Shown: positions 17,317-26,378, numbered from the stretch's first letter. The stretch is 64,000 nt of DNA from Afifella sp. IM 167 (GCF_020144925.1 NZ_NSLC01000001.1:186001-250000), one strand, 5' to 3'. The notes: generated by a model from the letters alone, not told the origin. A program made the numbers and translations.

Positions 17317-18330
17317 ATGCCCGAGACCACCCGCATTCTCCTCGCCTCGCGCCCCGAAGGCCGCCCGGCGCCGAACAATTTCCGCACCGAGACGGCCGCG
17401 CTCCCCGAACCGGGCGAAGGCGAGGCGCTTCTGAAGATCCGGTATCTCTCGCTCGACCCCTATATGCGCGGGCGCATGAGCGCGGCGAAATCCTACGCCG
17501 CACCGGTGGAGGTCGGCGCGGTGATGGAGGGCGGCACCGTGGCGGAGGTCGTGGAAAGCCGCGACCCGTCCCTGAAGCCGGGCGACATGGTGCTCTCCTA
17601 TTCCGGCTGGCAGAGCCATGCCATTGCCGAGGCAAAGCACGTCCGGAAGCTCAATCTCGAAAGGGCGCCCGTGACGACGGCGCTCGGGGTCCTCGGCATG
17701 CCCGGCTTCACCGCCTGGGCCGGGCTCCTGACGCTCGGCAAGCCCAAGCAAGGCGAGACGGTCGTCGTCGCCGCCGCGACCGGACCTGTCGGCTCCGCCG
17801 TCGGCCAGATCGCCAGGATCAAGGGCGCGCGGGCCGTCGGCATCGCCGGCGGCGAGAAGAAGTGCCGGGCGCTGACGGAGGAATTCGGCTTCGACGCCGC
17901 CATCGACCACCGTTCCGATAACTTCGCGGAAGAACTCGCCGCCGCCTGCCCGGACGGCATAGACGTCTATTTCGAAAATGTCGGCGGCGCCGTCTTCGAG
18001 GCGGTCCTGCCGCTCCTCAACAGCTTCGCCCGCATCCCCGTCTGCGGGCTCGTGGCGCAGTACAACGCCACCGGCCCCTCCGAAGGACCGGACCGCCTGC
18101 CGGGCCTGATGCGGGCCGTGCTGACCAAGAGCCTGACGATCCGCGGCTTCATCCAGACCGAGTTCGCCGAAAAGATGCCGGAGTTTCTCAAGGAGATGGG
18201 CCCCTGGATCGCCGAGGGCCGCGTCCGCTACCGCGAGGACATCGTCGAAGGTCTGGAAAGGGCGCCGGAGGCCTTCATCGGCCTCCTGGAAGGCAAGAAT
18301 TTCGGCAAGCTCATCGTCAAGGTGAGCTGA
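17317..18330 (+). CDS. CurA/PTGR-type NADP-dependent medium-chain reductase
   Basis: A 337-residue zinc-free MDR enzyme. The N-terminal LSLDPYMRGRM and the nucleotide-binding AAATGPVGSAVGQIARIKGA (about residue 150) are typical of curcumin reductase and prostaglandin reductase/leukotriene B4 dehydrogenase relatives, which reduce the double bond of alpha,beta-unsaturated ketones with NADPH. ATG 17317 has AGGA ten bases upstream and starts at the family's usual N-terminus; a TTG 15 codons earlier gives no conserved residues. It stands alone between two intergenic spaces, so no pathway link is evident. Confidence 0.85.
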   Translation: MPETTRILLASRPEGRPAPNNFRTETAALPEPGEGEALLKIRYLSLDPYMRGRMSAAKSYAAPVEVGAVMEGGTVAEVVESRDPSLKPGDMVLSYSGWQSHAIAEAKHVRKLNLERAPVTTALGVLGMPGFTAWAGLLTLGKPKQGETVVVAAATGPVGSAVGQIARIKGARAVGIAGGEKKCRALTEEFGFDAAIDHRSDNFAEELAAACPDGIDVYFENVGGAVFEAVLPLLNSFARIPVCGLVAQYNATGPSEGPDRLPGLMRAVLTKSLTIRGFIQTEFAEKMPEFLKEMGPWIAEGRVRYREDIVEGLERAPEAFIGLLEGKNFGKLIVKVS

Positions 18331-18427
18331 GGGCTTCAGCTCCGGCGGCTTCGCGCTCCGCACCGGGTGGAGCGACGGCGCCCGTCCGGCCCGGGGCGAT
18401 TGACCGAGACGGCGCGAAACGTGCCAT

Positions 18428-19384
18428 ATGCGCCCCGGGCAAATTCAGTGGTGCAAGACCGGCTTGGCGTTTCTCATCAATTTCCGACATCTGGAGGCCA
18501 TCAGGGCGGTCGTGCTTTCCGGCTCCGTCACCGGAGCGGCCAAAAGGCTGAACGTCACCCAGCCGGCCGTCAGTCACCTGATCCGCGATGCAGAGGCGCG
18601 GCTCGGATATCCGCTTTTTACCAGGGACCTTGGCCGGCTCTCGCCTACCAATCGGGCCACGCTGATCCTGGAAATGTTCGAGCGCTCGCTCGCCGGCATC
18701 GACGCGATCAACGATTTCTGCCTGCGTCTGCAGCAATCGGAAGAGCGGCAGATCGTCGTCTCCTCGATACCGAGCATATCGGCGGCCGTGCTGCCGGGCG
18801 TCATCAAGAGCTACCGCGATGAAGTGAGCTCGGATTTCTTTCAGATCAAGCCGGCGAACACCGAAATGGGCATCGCTTCGGTGCGCTTCAATTCATCCGA
18901 TCTGTGCTTCGGCCTGAACCTCGATCCCGTCCCGGGCGTCGAATACGCGACCATGCACCGCTCACAGGCGCTCTGTTATCTGCCGCCGGATCATGCGCTT
19001 GCGGCAAAGGAGGTGATCGCGCCGGAAGACCTCGAGCAGCTGCCGATGATCGGCATGTCGCGGATGGAGGGCATCGACCAGGCGATCGCCGCAAAGCTGC
19101 CGAAGCGCGGCCACCCGGTCGTCGAATGCCCGGCCGCCATCACGGTGTTTTCGCTGGTCGAGGCGGGCATCGGCTACACGCTGCTCGACCCCATCACCGC
19201 CTCGCTCTTCCCGGCGAGCAAGCTCGTGCTGCGCCCGCTTTCGGAACCGATCCCGTTCGAGCACCGGATCTACTGGTCGTCCTCCATGGAGCCGCAATTC
19301 GACCTCGACCGCGTGATCGCGCTGGCGCGCGGGATCGCGACGGAGAAAGTGAACGCGGTGCTCGCCAGGGCGGGAATCGCCTGA
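18428..19384 (+). CDS. LysR-family transcriptional regulator
   Basis: A 318-residue LysR regulator: winged helix with FRHLEAIRAVVLSGSVTGAA and NVTQPAVSHLIRDAE, then a two-lobed effector domain. The start is uncertain: ATG 18428 has no strong ribosome site, and TTG 18464 would give the shorter N-terminus usual for the family. It converges on the end of the ridA-dadA-potDABC operon, 26 bases away. LysR proteins of this class often regulate opine or amino-acid uptake operons, so the neighbouring transporter is its likely target. Confidence 0.85.
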   Translation: MRPGQIQWCKTGLAFLINFRHLEAIRAVVLSGSVTGAAKRLNVTQPAVSHLIRDAEARLGYPLFTRDLGRLSPTNRATLILEMFERSLAGIDAINDFCLRLQQSEERQIVVSSIPSISAAVLPGVIKSYRDEVSSDFFQIKPANTEMGIASVRFNSSDLCFGLNLDPVPGVEYATMHRSQALCYLPPDHALAAKEVIAPEDLEQLPMIGMSRMEGIDQAIAAKLPKRGHPVVECPAAITVFSLVEAGIGYTLLDPITASLFPASKLVLRPLSEPIPFEHRIYWSSSMEPQFDLDRVIALARGIATEKVNAVLARAGIA

Positions 19385-19410
19385 GGCGGCCGAAGAAGGG
19401 CGGGCCCGCT

Positions 19411-20205
19411 CTAGATTCGTGCCGCGGACCGCCGCTTCATCATCTGCCGCAGAACGACGTCGGCAATCAGAACCAGTGTCGTGACGCCGATCAGGAAGGC
19501 GCTGACGGCCGCGATCGTCGGTTCGACCGCCATGCGAAGGCTGTTCCAGATGCGCACCGGCAGCGTTTCGGAAGCCACGCCCGACAGGAAGAGGGAAATG
19601 ATCAGCTCGTCGAATGAGATGAGGAAGCTGAACAAGGCCGCCGACAACAGGGCCGGAAGCGTCAGCGGCAGCACCACGCGGCGAAAGACGGTCCACCGGT
19701 CGGCGCCGAGGCTCATCGCGGCCCGCTCCAGGTTGATGTCCACATCCTGCAGCGCCGACATGAGGATCAGCACCACGATCGGCACGGCCAGCGTCGAATG
19801 CGCCACGGCGATCCACAGCCGGTTGCCGACGAGCCCGAGGGGCACGGAGGCGAAGTAGAGCGACACCGCGGTGATGATGTGCGGCACGATCATCGGCAGG
19901 AGCACGAAGGAAAGCACGAGCTGCTTGGCCGGCACATAGCCCCTGACGAAGGCGTAGGCTCCGAGAAAGCCGAGGAACGTCGAAAACAGGCACGTCGCGC
20001 CGGCAACGGTGAAGCTCGTGACCAGCGCCGAGCGCCAGGCGTCGTTGCCGAGGAACTTGGCGTACCACTGCAGGGAAAAGGCGCTCGGCGGGAAGGAGAG
20101 GAAGCGATCGCCCGAGAAGGACAGGATGATCACCACGACGATGGGCGCGAGCAGGATCAGGCAGAGGATACCGGCGATCAGCTTGATGATGTGGTCGGTG
20201 CGCAA
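19411..20205 (-). CDS. polyamine/opine-type ABC permease PotC-like
   Basis: A 264-residue inner-membrane permease with six predicted helices. The EAA loop is AAMSLGADRWTVFRRVVLPL at about residues 155-175. No ATG fits; the start is a TTG at 20205 with AAGG just upstream, five bases after the potB stop. It is the last gene of the operon. It pairs with the PotB-like permease to form the channel for the substrate caught by the PotD-like receptor. Confidence 0.88.
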   Translation of the reverse strand: MRTDHIIKLIAGILCLILLAPIVVVIILSFSGDRFLSFPPSAFSLQWYAKFLGNDAWRSALVTSFTVAGATCLFSTFLGFLGAYAFVRGYVPAKQLVLSFVLLPMIVPHIITAVSLYFASVPLGLVGNRLWIAVAHSTLAVPIVVLILMSALQDVDINLERAAMSLGADRWTVFRRVVLPLTLPALLSAALFSFLISFDELIISLFLSGVASETLPVRIWNSLRMAVEPTIAAVSAFLIGVTTLVLIADVVLRQMMKRRSAARI

Positions 20206-20210
20206 GAGCC

Positions 20211-21095
20211 TTATCCCATCATCTTCTGGAGGTTCGCGAACCGGTAGTAGATCGCGTAGAGCACCAGGGTGATCAAAAGCAGGAAAAGCGACATGATCGA
20301 AGCGAGCGGCCAGTTCAGCGTCAGCTCGACCTCCCTTTCGATCAGCATCGCGATCATCACGTCCCGCGGCCCGCCCATCAGCGCCGGCGTGATGAAGAAG
20401 CCGACGGCCAGGATGAAGACGATCAGGCAGCCGGAAAAGATGCCGTTGAGCGTCAGCGGCAGATAGATCCGGCGGAACGTATAGAAGCCGGAAGCGCCCA
20501 TGCTGCGGGCGGCCTGCAACAGCCGCGGGTCGATGGCCTTCATCGAGGAATAGAGCGTCAGGACGAGATAGGGCAGGAGCACGTAGCTCATGCCGATGAC
20601 GACGCTGGTGGTGTTGTACATGAGCTGCAGCGGCGAGGAGATGATCCCGAGCCCGAGCAGCGCGTCGTTGACGATGCCGTTGCGCCCCAGAATCACCATC
20701 CAGGAATAGGTTCGCACGATCACCGAAGTGAAATACGGCAGCACCACGCAGGCGACCATCAGGGAAAGCACGAGACCGCGCGCACGCGACATCACATAGG
20801 CGAGCGGATAGGCGACCAGCAGCGAAACCAGCGTCACCACGAAAGCGATCCAGTTCGTGTTGATGATCACCTCGCGGATCGTCGCCGAGGTAAGCACCGT
20901 GAAGATGGTCTTCACGACCTGCGAGAAGCTGTCGCCCGTCTCCCGCAGCGAGTTCACGAAGAACCAGAAGGTCGGCAGGACGAAGACGCAGACCAGGAGA
21001 AGCAGGAGCGGCAGCAGCAGGAAGCCGGGATCGAGGCTTATCAGCCGGATCCGCCGCGCCGCGCCGCCCTGCGGCGAAACGGTCGCGTCAGACAT
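20211..21095 (-). CDS. polyamine/opine-type ABC permease PotB-like
   Basis: A 294-residue inner-membrane permease with six helices and a long periplasmic stretch after helix 1, as in PotB. The EAA motif is AARSMGASGFYTFRRIYLPL. It overlaps the ATPase gene by eight bases. The N-terminal 20 residues before the first helix are polar and cytoplasmic. Family members carry spermidine, putrescine, opines, 2-aminoethylphosphonate or thiamine, so the substrate is open. Confidence 0.88.
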   Translation of the reverse strand: MSDATVSPQGGAARRIRLISLDPGFLLLPLLLLLVCVFVLPTFWFFVNSLRETGDSFSQVVKTIFTVLTSATIREVIINTNWIAFVVTLVSLLVAYPLAYVMSRARGLVLSLMVACVVLPYFTSVIVRTYSWMVILGRNGIVNDALLGLGIISSPLQLMYNTTSVVIGMSYVLLPYLVLTLYSSMKAIDPRLLQAARSMGASGFYTFRRIYLPLTLNGIFSGCLIVFILAVGFFITPALMGGPRDVMIAMLIEREVELTLNWPLASIMSLFLLLITLVLYAIYYRFANLQKMMG

Positions 21096-22176
21096 GCCGG
21101 AACATCAGGCTGTCGGCGCTTCTCCACGTGGCGACGACCGCATCGCCCTCGGAGAAGACATCCTCCTGCGTGCCGTTGTGGCAGTCGGCCGTCAGCAAGG
21201 TGTCCTCGCCGATGTCGATGCCGTAGCGGATGACGTTGCCGAGGAAGGAAACGCGCGAGACGCTGCCGTGAAGCGCGTTGGTGCCGCTCTCCTCGCCGCC
21301 GGCCCCCTGGCGCGACAGGGAGATCTTCTCCGGCCGCACGAAATGCCCGGCAGCCTCGCTGAGGGTCGCGTCGCTGAAGGTGCGGGCGGCCGAAAGGCGC
21401 CGGCCGTCGGCCGTGCTCATCACGCCTTCGCCCTCCACGGGCTTGCCCCGGATGAGGTTGGCTTCGCCCAGGAAGTTGCCGGTGAAGATGGAACTCGGCT
21501 CCTCGTAGACCCTGCGCGGCTCGCCGAGCTGCTCGATGCGGCCGTGATTCATGATGACGATGACGTCGGACATGTTCATCGCCTCTTCCTGGTCATGCGT
21601 GACGTAGACCACCGTCATGCCGAGGCGCTGCTGGATTTCCTTGATCTCCACCTGCATCTGGTAGCGCAGGTTCTTGTCGAGCGCGCCCAGCGGCTCGTCC
21701 ATCAGCACCACGGGCGGGTGATAGACGATGGCGCGCGCCAGAGCGACGCGCTGCTGCTGCCCGCCGGAAAGAGCGCCGGGCAGGCGCTTTTCCAGGCCCG
21801 ACAGGCGCACCATGTCGAGCGCCCATTTGACCCGTTCGTCGATCTCGGCGGCGGAATGCTTCCTCACCCGCAGCGGAAAAGCGATGTTTTCCGCCACGGA
21901 GAGGTGCGGGAAGAGGGCGTAGTTCTGAAAAACGACGCCCAGGTTACGCCGTTGCGGGGGCAAGCCACTGACATTCGCCTCGTCGATGAGGATCGCCCCC
22001 TTCGTCACGGGGACGAAGCCAGCGATCATCATCAGCGTCGTGGTCTTGCCCGAACCGCTCGGGCCGAGCAGCGACACGAACTGACCGGATGGGATATCCA
22101 GCGTCACGTCGGAGACTGCGGTGGTGTTACCGTAGTCCTTGCGGATTCCCTCAAGCCGGATCGAGCCGCCGCGCAT
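21088..22176 (-). CDS. polyamine/opine-type ABC ATPase PotA-like
   Basis: A 362-residue ATPase with Walker A GPSGSGKTT at about residue 40, signature LSGGQQQRVALARAI, Walker B VVLMDEPLGALD, and a C-terminal TOBE/OB regulatory domain (about residues 240-362). ATG 22176 has GGAGG seven bases before it; the longer in-frame extension overlaps the receptor gene. It follows the receptor gene's stop by two bases. It energises the PotB/PotC-like channel. Confidence 0.92.
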   Translation of the reverse strand: MRGGSIRLEGIRKDYGNTTAVSDVTLDIPSGQFVSLLGPSGSGKTTTLMMIAGFVPVTKGAILIDEANVSGLPPQRRNLGVVFQNYALFPHLSVAENIAFPLRVRKHSAAEIDERVKWALDMVRLSGLEKRLPGALSGGQQQRVALARAIVYHPPVVLMDEPLGALDKNLRYQMQVEIKEIQQRLGMTVVYVTHDQEEAMNMSDVIVIMNHGRIEQLGEPRRVYEEPSSIFTGNFLGEANLIRGKPVEGEGVMSTADGRRLSAARTFSDATLSEAAGHFVRPEKISLSRQGAGGEESGTNALHGSVSRVSFLGNVIRYGIDIGEDTLLTADCHNGTQEDVFSEGDAVVATWRSADSLMFRHV

Positions 22177-22178
22177 AC

Positions 22179-23273
22179 TCAACCTCCGAGGATCCAGGTC
22201 GACCATTTCTGGCTGACGAGGGGACGGTTCTCCGCCCACCATTCCGCGTCGAGCACGAAGCCCTTGTCGGCCAGATCCGGCGAACCGGGAATGCCCTTCA
22301 AGAGGTCCGCAGGCATCTTGTCGAAGGCCTTGGAATTGACGGGACCGGCATTCCAGCGTCGGCAGAATTCCGCCTGGATATCGGGCTGGACGCAGAAGTC
22401 GACGAACTTGACGGCGGCTTCCTGGTTCTGCGCGTCCTTGAAGATCGAATAGGCCTGCACCTGCATCATGTGCTGGTTCCACTGGATCGCCAGCGGCGCG
22501 CCGGCCTCGATCACCTGGGAGATGCGCGTATGCCAGATGGAGCCGAGATCGATCTCGCCGTCGGAAAGCAGCTGCGCGGAGAGAGCGCCGGTATCCCAGA
22601 ACTTCTTGATGCCCGGGCGGACCTTCGACATGGACTTGAAGGCGCGGTCGATATCGAGCGGATAGAGCTCGTCCATCGGCACGCCGTCGGCGATCAGCGC
22701 GAATTCCAGATTGGGCGAACCGGTCGCCATATCCGCCAGCATCCGCGCGCCGGGGAAGTTGTCGATATTCCAGAAGTCGCCCCAGGATTTCGGCTCGCTG
22801 CCGGAGGCGAACTTGTCGGTGTTGTAGCCGAGGACCGACGCGTAGATGAAGTTGCCGACCAGATAGTCCCGCTTGAACGCGGGCGTGATGTCGGCCGGAT
22901 CCGTGAACTGGAACTCGTCGTAGGGAATGTCCCTGAGCGCGCCGAGGTTGTTGAGCTGGATGAGCGGGTCGTCACCCGTATCGATGACATCGAGCTCGAC
23001 ATGGCCGGACTTGAACATGGCCAGGAGCTTCGCCGCGGTCGCCGCCACGGGCACGACCCGAATGCCGGTCTGCTCCTCGAAGGGACCGTAGATCACTTCG
23101 CGCCGGATCTCGTCATAGGCGCCGCCTGGCGTGCGGACCACGACCTGCTCGGCCGCTGCAGCCCTGCGCGTGAAGAAATACGGCGTGGCAAGGGCTGCCG
23201 TCGCGCCGGTGAGAAAGACCCTGCGGCTGACGCCTGCCAGCCCGTTTTTTGGTTTGCTGCCATTGATGGCCAT
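22179..23273 (-). CDS. PotD-like periplasmic substrate-binding protein
   Basis: A 364-residue receptor of the spermidine/putrescine-binding type with a twin-arginine signal (GVSRRVFLTGATAALATPYF, cleavage near residue 40). The mature domain keeps the fold of PotD-like proteins, including LDVIDTGDDPLIQL and FNxD-like hinge residues, and ends in WSTWILGG. GAGGAG lies before ATG 23273. It follows dadA by 28 bases on the same strand, so uptake and oxidation of an amine or amino acid are linked. Confidence 0.9.
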   Translation of the reverse strand: MAINGSKPKNGLAGVSRRVFLTGATAALATPYFFTRRAAAAEQVVVRTPGGAYDEIRREVIYGPFEEQTGIRVVPVAATAAKLLAMFKSGHVELDVIDTGDDPLIQLNNLGALRDIPYDEFQFTDPADITPAFKRDYLVGNFIYASVLGYNTDKFASGSEPKSWGDFWNIDNFPGARMLADMATGSPNLEFALIADGVPMDELYPLDIDRAFKSMSKVRPGIKKFWDTGALSAQLLSDGEIDLGSIWHTRISQVIEAGAPLAIQWNQHMMQVQAYSIFKDAQNQEAAVKFVDFCVQPDIQAEFCRRWNAGPVNSKAFDKMPADLLKGIPGSPDLADKGFVLDAEWWAENRPLVSQKWSTWILGG

Positions 23274-23301
23274 GGCTTGTGCTCCTCTTGGTGTTTTCTT
23301 T

Positions 23302-24549
23302 CTAGAATCGGTTCAGACGATAGGGTCGGACCTCCGTTTGTGGTGTTTCTCCAAGGACGCGCTGAGCGACGATGAGGGCGGTGGTCGATGCCGCGGTCAT
23401 GCCGAAATGGCCATGCCCGCAGGCAACGTGGATGTTCGAAAATCCGGGGGCGGTATCGATGAACGGCAGGCTGTCGGGCGTCGATGGCCGAAAGCCCATC
23501 CACATCGAGACCTTTTCGCCGTCGAGCCCGGGAAGCAGCTCTCTGGCGTGCTGCAGCAGAACTTCGGCGCGCTTCATGTTCGGCGCCTTCTCGAGCCCGG
23601 CGAACTCGACCCCGCCGGCGATGCGGATGCCGCTTTCGAGCGGCGTCGCGCCGAAGCCGTTGCGCTTGTCGAGGACCGGCACGCGCAATTCGATCGAGGG
23701 ATCCTGGATCATCACGTGATAGCCGCGCTCCGTATCGAGTGCGATTTTCGTGCCGAGGGGTTCCAAGAGGGCCTTCGACCAGGCGCCGGCGGCGACCACC
23801 ATGTGCGAGAAGCTGGCATCGTCATGGTTGGTGATCAGCCGCAGCCTTCCGCCCGTTTCGGGAAGGATGCGCATGGCCTTCTGCTGACGGAAGCGCCCAC
23901 CCTCCTCCTCGAAGAGCTTCAGGAGGGTCTCGACCAGCCGGCGCGGATTGAGCGTGTTGCCGTTGCGCGGGAAGAAGAGGGCGCGCTTGACGGAAGTCGA
24001 AAGGCCCGGGACGAGCTGGTGCAGTTCGCCCTCGCCGAGTTCTTCGACCTCGATGTCGTTCTCGTCCCAGATCTTGCGGATGGTGGGGCTTGCAAATTCC
24101 CCGCCGACCTCGTTCCAGAGCTGGATCTGGCCGCCCACCCGGAAAAGGTCGTTGAAGCGCTCGGGGCCGAGGAGCCGCCTGTAATTCTCGAAAGCATCCC
24201 GGTGAAGCGCGTTGAGGGCTTTGGCCGATTGCAGCGCCTTCGCCGGCGTGCCGGCGCGCAGAAAGCGCATCAGCCAGGGAAGGAGCCGGGGAAGATAGGC
24301 CGGGTCGATGCTGAGGGGCCCGAGCGGATCGCTCAGCCAGCGCGGCACGTTGCCCAGCATGCCGGGCATCGGGCCCGGCACGCAGCTGTCGACGCTGATC
24401 AGGCCGGCATTGCCGAAGGACGCGCCCGCGGCCGCCCCGCCCCCGTCGTAGAGCGTGACGTCGCATCCCGCGCGCCGGAGGAAGAGCGCGGTCGAGACGC
24501 CGACGATGCCGGCGCCGATAACCGCGATCTGGCGTGGCTCGCTCGCCAT
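23302..24549 (-). CDS. DadA-type FAD-dependent D-amino acid dehydrogenase/amine oxidase
   Basis: A 415-residue DAO-superfamily flavoenzyme. IAVIGAGIVGVSTALFLRRA at residues 7-26 is the FAD motif; GASFGNAG and the C-terminal MGFRPSTPDSLPFID with CGHGHFGMT are typical of DadA. ATG 24549, four bases after the ridA stop, gives the usual N-terminus; ATGs at 24573 and 24579 overlap ridA. The expected reaction is oxidative deamination of a D-amino acid or secondary amine to an imine, which RidA would hydrolyse. Opine or N-alkyl amino acid cleavage is also possible. Confidence 0.88.
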   Translation of the reverse strand: MASEPRQIAVIGAGIVGVSTALFLRRAGCDVTLYDGGGAAAGASFGNAGLISVDSCVPGPMPGMLGNVPRWLSDPLGPLSIDPAYLPRLLPWLMRFLRAGTPAKALQSAKALNALHRDAFENYRRLLGPERFNDLFRVGGQIQLWNEVGGEFASPTIRKIWDENDIEVEELGEGELHQLVPGLSTSVKRALFFPRNGNTLNPRRLVETLLKLFEEEGGRFRQQKAMRILPETGGRLRLITNHDDASFSHMVVAAGAWSKALLEPLGTKIALDTERGYHVMIQDPSIELRVPVLDKRNGFGATPLESGIRIAGGVEFAGLEKAPNMKRAEVLLQHARELLPGLDGEKVSMWMGFRPSTPDSLPFIDTAPGFSNIHVACGHGHFGMTAASTTALIVAQRVLGETPQTEVRPYRLNRF

Positions 24550-24553
24550 GGCG

Positions 24554-24943
24554 TCAGTGCGCCGGTCCGACATGGGCATGCACGACCATCTCGATGCGCA
24601 TGCCCGGCGACAGGAGCTCCTTGACCACGACTGTCGCCCGGTTGGGATAGGGGGCGGCGAAGAATTCCTGATAGACGGCGTTCATGCCGGGCGCGTCGGC
24701 GCTGTCGATCAGATAGATCAGCACCTGCGTCACGTCGGCCATCGAGCCGCCGGCCGCCTTCATCACCTTCTGGAGATTGGAAAGGCACTGGCGCGTCTGC
24801 GCCTCGATGCCACCCTCGGTGCGCACCTCGCCCGTCTCGGGATCGCGCGGAATCTGGACGGTGAACACCTTGTCCGCCGCCTTCACGGCGTTGGTGACCG
24901 GGCCTTTGTTGGGCGGGAGCCCCCAATCGACAACATCGAACAT
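24554..24943 (-). CDS. RidA-family enamine/imine deaminase
   Basis: A 129-residue RidA/YjgF protein. PNRATVVVKEL carries the Arg and RIEMVVHAHV the Glu that line the active site, so imine hydrolysis is likely. ATG 24943 has AGAGG eight bases upstream; an in-frame TTG 11 codons earlier has none. It is the first gene of the operon and fits as helper of the DadA-type enzyme, turning reactive imines to keto acid and ammonia. Homotrimeric, cytoplasmic by family. Confidence 0.88.
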   Translation of the reverse strand: MFDVVDWGLPPNKGPVTNAVKAADKVFTVQIPRDPETGEVRTEGGIEAQTRQCLSNLQKVMKAAGGSMADVTQVLIYLIDSADAPGMNAVYQEFFAAPYPNRATVVVKELLSPGMRIEMVVHAHVGPAH

Positions 24944-25198
24944 CAAGAAAGCCTCTGGGATCTTTTGTCGCGGCAAAGCCTAGGGGAAGCTCTCGGCCCG
25001 TGAGAAATGAGAAACTGTGCATGCCCATAAATGAAGCTCATGCCTGCCCGGCGGGAGGTGGGCGCAAGGCCGGCGAGGCGGCCCCGCCCCGTCCCCTTCG
25101 GCCTGCCCGATGCGTGAACCGGGGGCAGGACGCATGAGCGCCCGTGCTACCCCGCCTTGCCGGGTTGTGCGAAGCTGGCGAACGAACCACAGGAACGC

Positions 25199-25240
25199 CA
25201 TGCTGCCATCGCGAGATCCCATGCTCCCGTCGCGAGACCG
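25199..25240. repeat. 21-bp imperfect tandem repeat before lacI-type gene
   Basis: Two head-to-tail 21-base units (25199-25219 and 25220-25240), 17 of 21 positions equal, with shared CATGCT, CC and TCGCGAGA. The second unit abuts the regulator's ATG. Each unit holds the palindrome TCGCGA. The 297-base gap between ridA and this gene shows nothing else I can name. Confidence 0.6.
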
Positions 25241-26263
25241 ATGACTACGTCGCGGCGCGCCAAGCCAGAGACCGTCACCATTCGGGACATCGCGGCGCGG
25301 GCCGATGTCTCGCCCATCACCGTGTCGCGGGCGCTTCGCGGCTCCGAGGTCGTGCGGCCCGAGACGCGCGAGCACATCGCGCGGATCGCGCGTGAGCTCG
25401 GCTACATCCCGAACTTCGCCGCCGGCATGCTGACCTCCAAGGTCAGCAGCATGATCGCCGTCATCGTGCCGAACATGGCCAACTCGATCTTCGCCACGAC
25501 GCTGCAGGAGATCGGCGAGGGGGTGGGCGAGGACGGCTATCAGCTCCTCATCGGCTGCAGCGACTACTCGCTGGAGCGCGAGGAGGAGCTTGTGCGCACC
25601 TTCCTGTCGCGCCAGACCGATGCGATCGTCCTGACCGGGCATCTGCACACGCCGGCGACGGAAAAGATGCTCCGGCAATCGCGCGTGCCGGTGGTGGAGA
25701 TGTGGAGCCTCAGCGGCGCGCCGCTCGGCGTCAGCATCGGCGTCAACAACTACGACGCCGCCGTCACGGCCACGGAGCACCTGATTTCCCGCGGACGCCG
25801 ACGGATCGCCTATATCGGCGGCGACCCGAGCGGCAACGACCGCGCCCAGGCCCGCATCCAGGGCTATCGCGACACGCTCGAAAAAGCCGGCCTCGATTTC
25901 GATCCGGCGCTCCTGCGCACCGGGAGCTTCGAGTTCGATACGGGGGCGGAAGCGGTGAGCTTTTTCGTCGAGGAGGGGCTCGACGTCGACGCGATCTTCG
26001 CCGCCTCCGACATCATCGCCCTCGGCGTCATCCTGGAGCTCAACCGGCGGCGCATCGCCATGCCGGAGAAGATCGCCGTCTGCGGCTTCGACGATGCGCG
26101 CATCGCCCAGATGGTCCAGCCGGCCCTGACCACCATCAAGTTCCCGCGGCGCGAGATCGGTCAGCGCGTCGCAGAAGCGCTGCTCGCCATGCTTTCGGGC
26201 CGCGCACCGCCGCAGAAAACCTGCGATATCGGTTACTCCCTGATCGTCCGCGAGACGACCTGA
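25241..26263 (+). CDS. LacI-family transcriptional regulator
   Basis: A 340-residue LacI/GalR repressor. The helix-turn-helix lies at residues 13-32 (TIRDIAARADVSPITVSRAL) with the hinge helix ending near 65, then a periplasmic-binding-protein-like sensor domain (IAVIVPNMANSIFATTLQEI onward) with the C-terminal signature AVCGFDDARIAQMVQPALTT. ATG 25241 is where family homology begins; an upstream in-frame stretch is repeat-derived. It lies directly before the transketolase/TRAP operon and its two operators, so it most likely represses that operon until a sugar-like inducer appears. GntR/IdnR-like proteins are close in type. Confidence 0.92.
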   Translation: MTTSRRAKPETVTIRDIAARADVSPITVSRALRGSEVVRPETREHIARIARELGYIPNFAAGMLTSKVSSMIAVIVPNMANSIFATTLQEIGEGVGEDGYQLLIGCSDYSLEREEELVRTFLSRQTDAIVLTGHLHTPATEKMLRQSRVPVVEMWSLSGAPLGVSIGVNNYDAAVTATEHLISRGRRRIAYIGGDPSGNDRAQARIQGYRDTLEKAGLDFDPALLRTGSFEFDTGAEAVSFFVEEGLDVDAIFAASDIIALGVILELNRRRIAMPEKIAVCGFDDARIAQMVQPALTTIKFPRREIGQRVAEALLAMLSGRAPPQKTCDIGYSLIVRETT

Positions 26264-26312
26264 CCCCCCTGCCCTTTCCCTTCATTTCGGCACTTGAAGA
26301 CAAAAAACGAAA

Positions 26313-26347
26313 ATGATACCGGTGTCACAAGAATGATAACGGTGTCA
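26313..26347. promoter_or_regulatory. two tandem LacI-type operators
   Basis: ATGATACCGGTGTCA at 26313-26327 and ATGATAACGGTGTCA at 26333-26347 differ at one base and lie exactly 20 bp apart, two helical turns, on the same DNA face. Each is a near palindrome TGA-N8-TCA centred on CCGG/ACGG, the classic form of LacI-family sites. They fill the space between the regulator gene and the transketolase start, so binding would block the operon promoter cooperatively. Confidence 0.75.
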
Positions 26348-26378
26348 TTTCATGGCGCCGACGAATGGGAGGAAGAAT

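Noticed and set aside
19411-23273. Naming the first Pot-type operon as a polyamine transporter
   Set aside because: The fold fits, but the DadA/RidA context argues for amino acids or opines; gene symbols were withheld.
24980-25780. 266-codon minus-strand frame overlapping the LacI gene
   Set aside because: Includes repeat-derived MGSRDGSM and antisense LacI sequence; not a gene.
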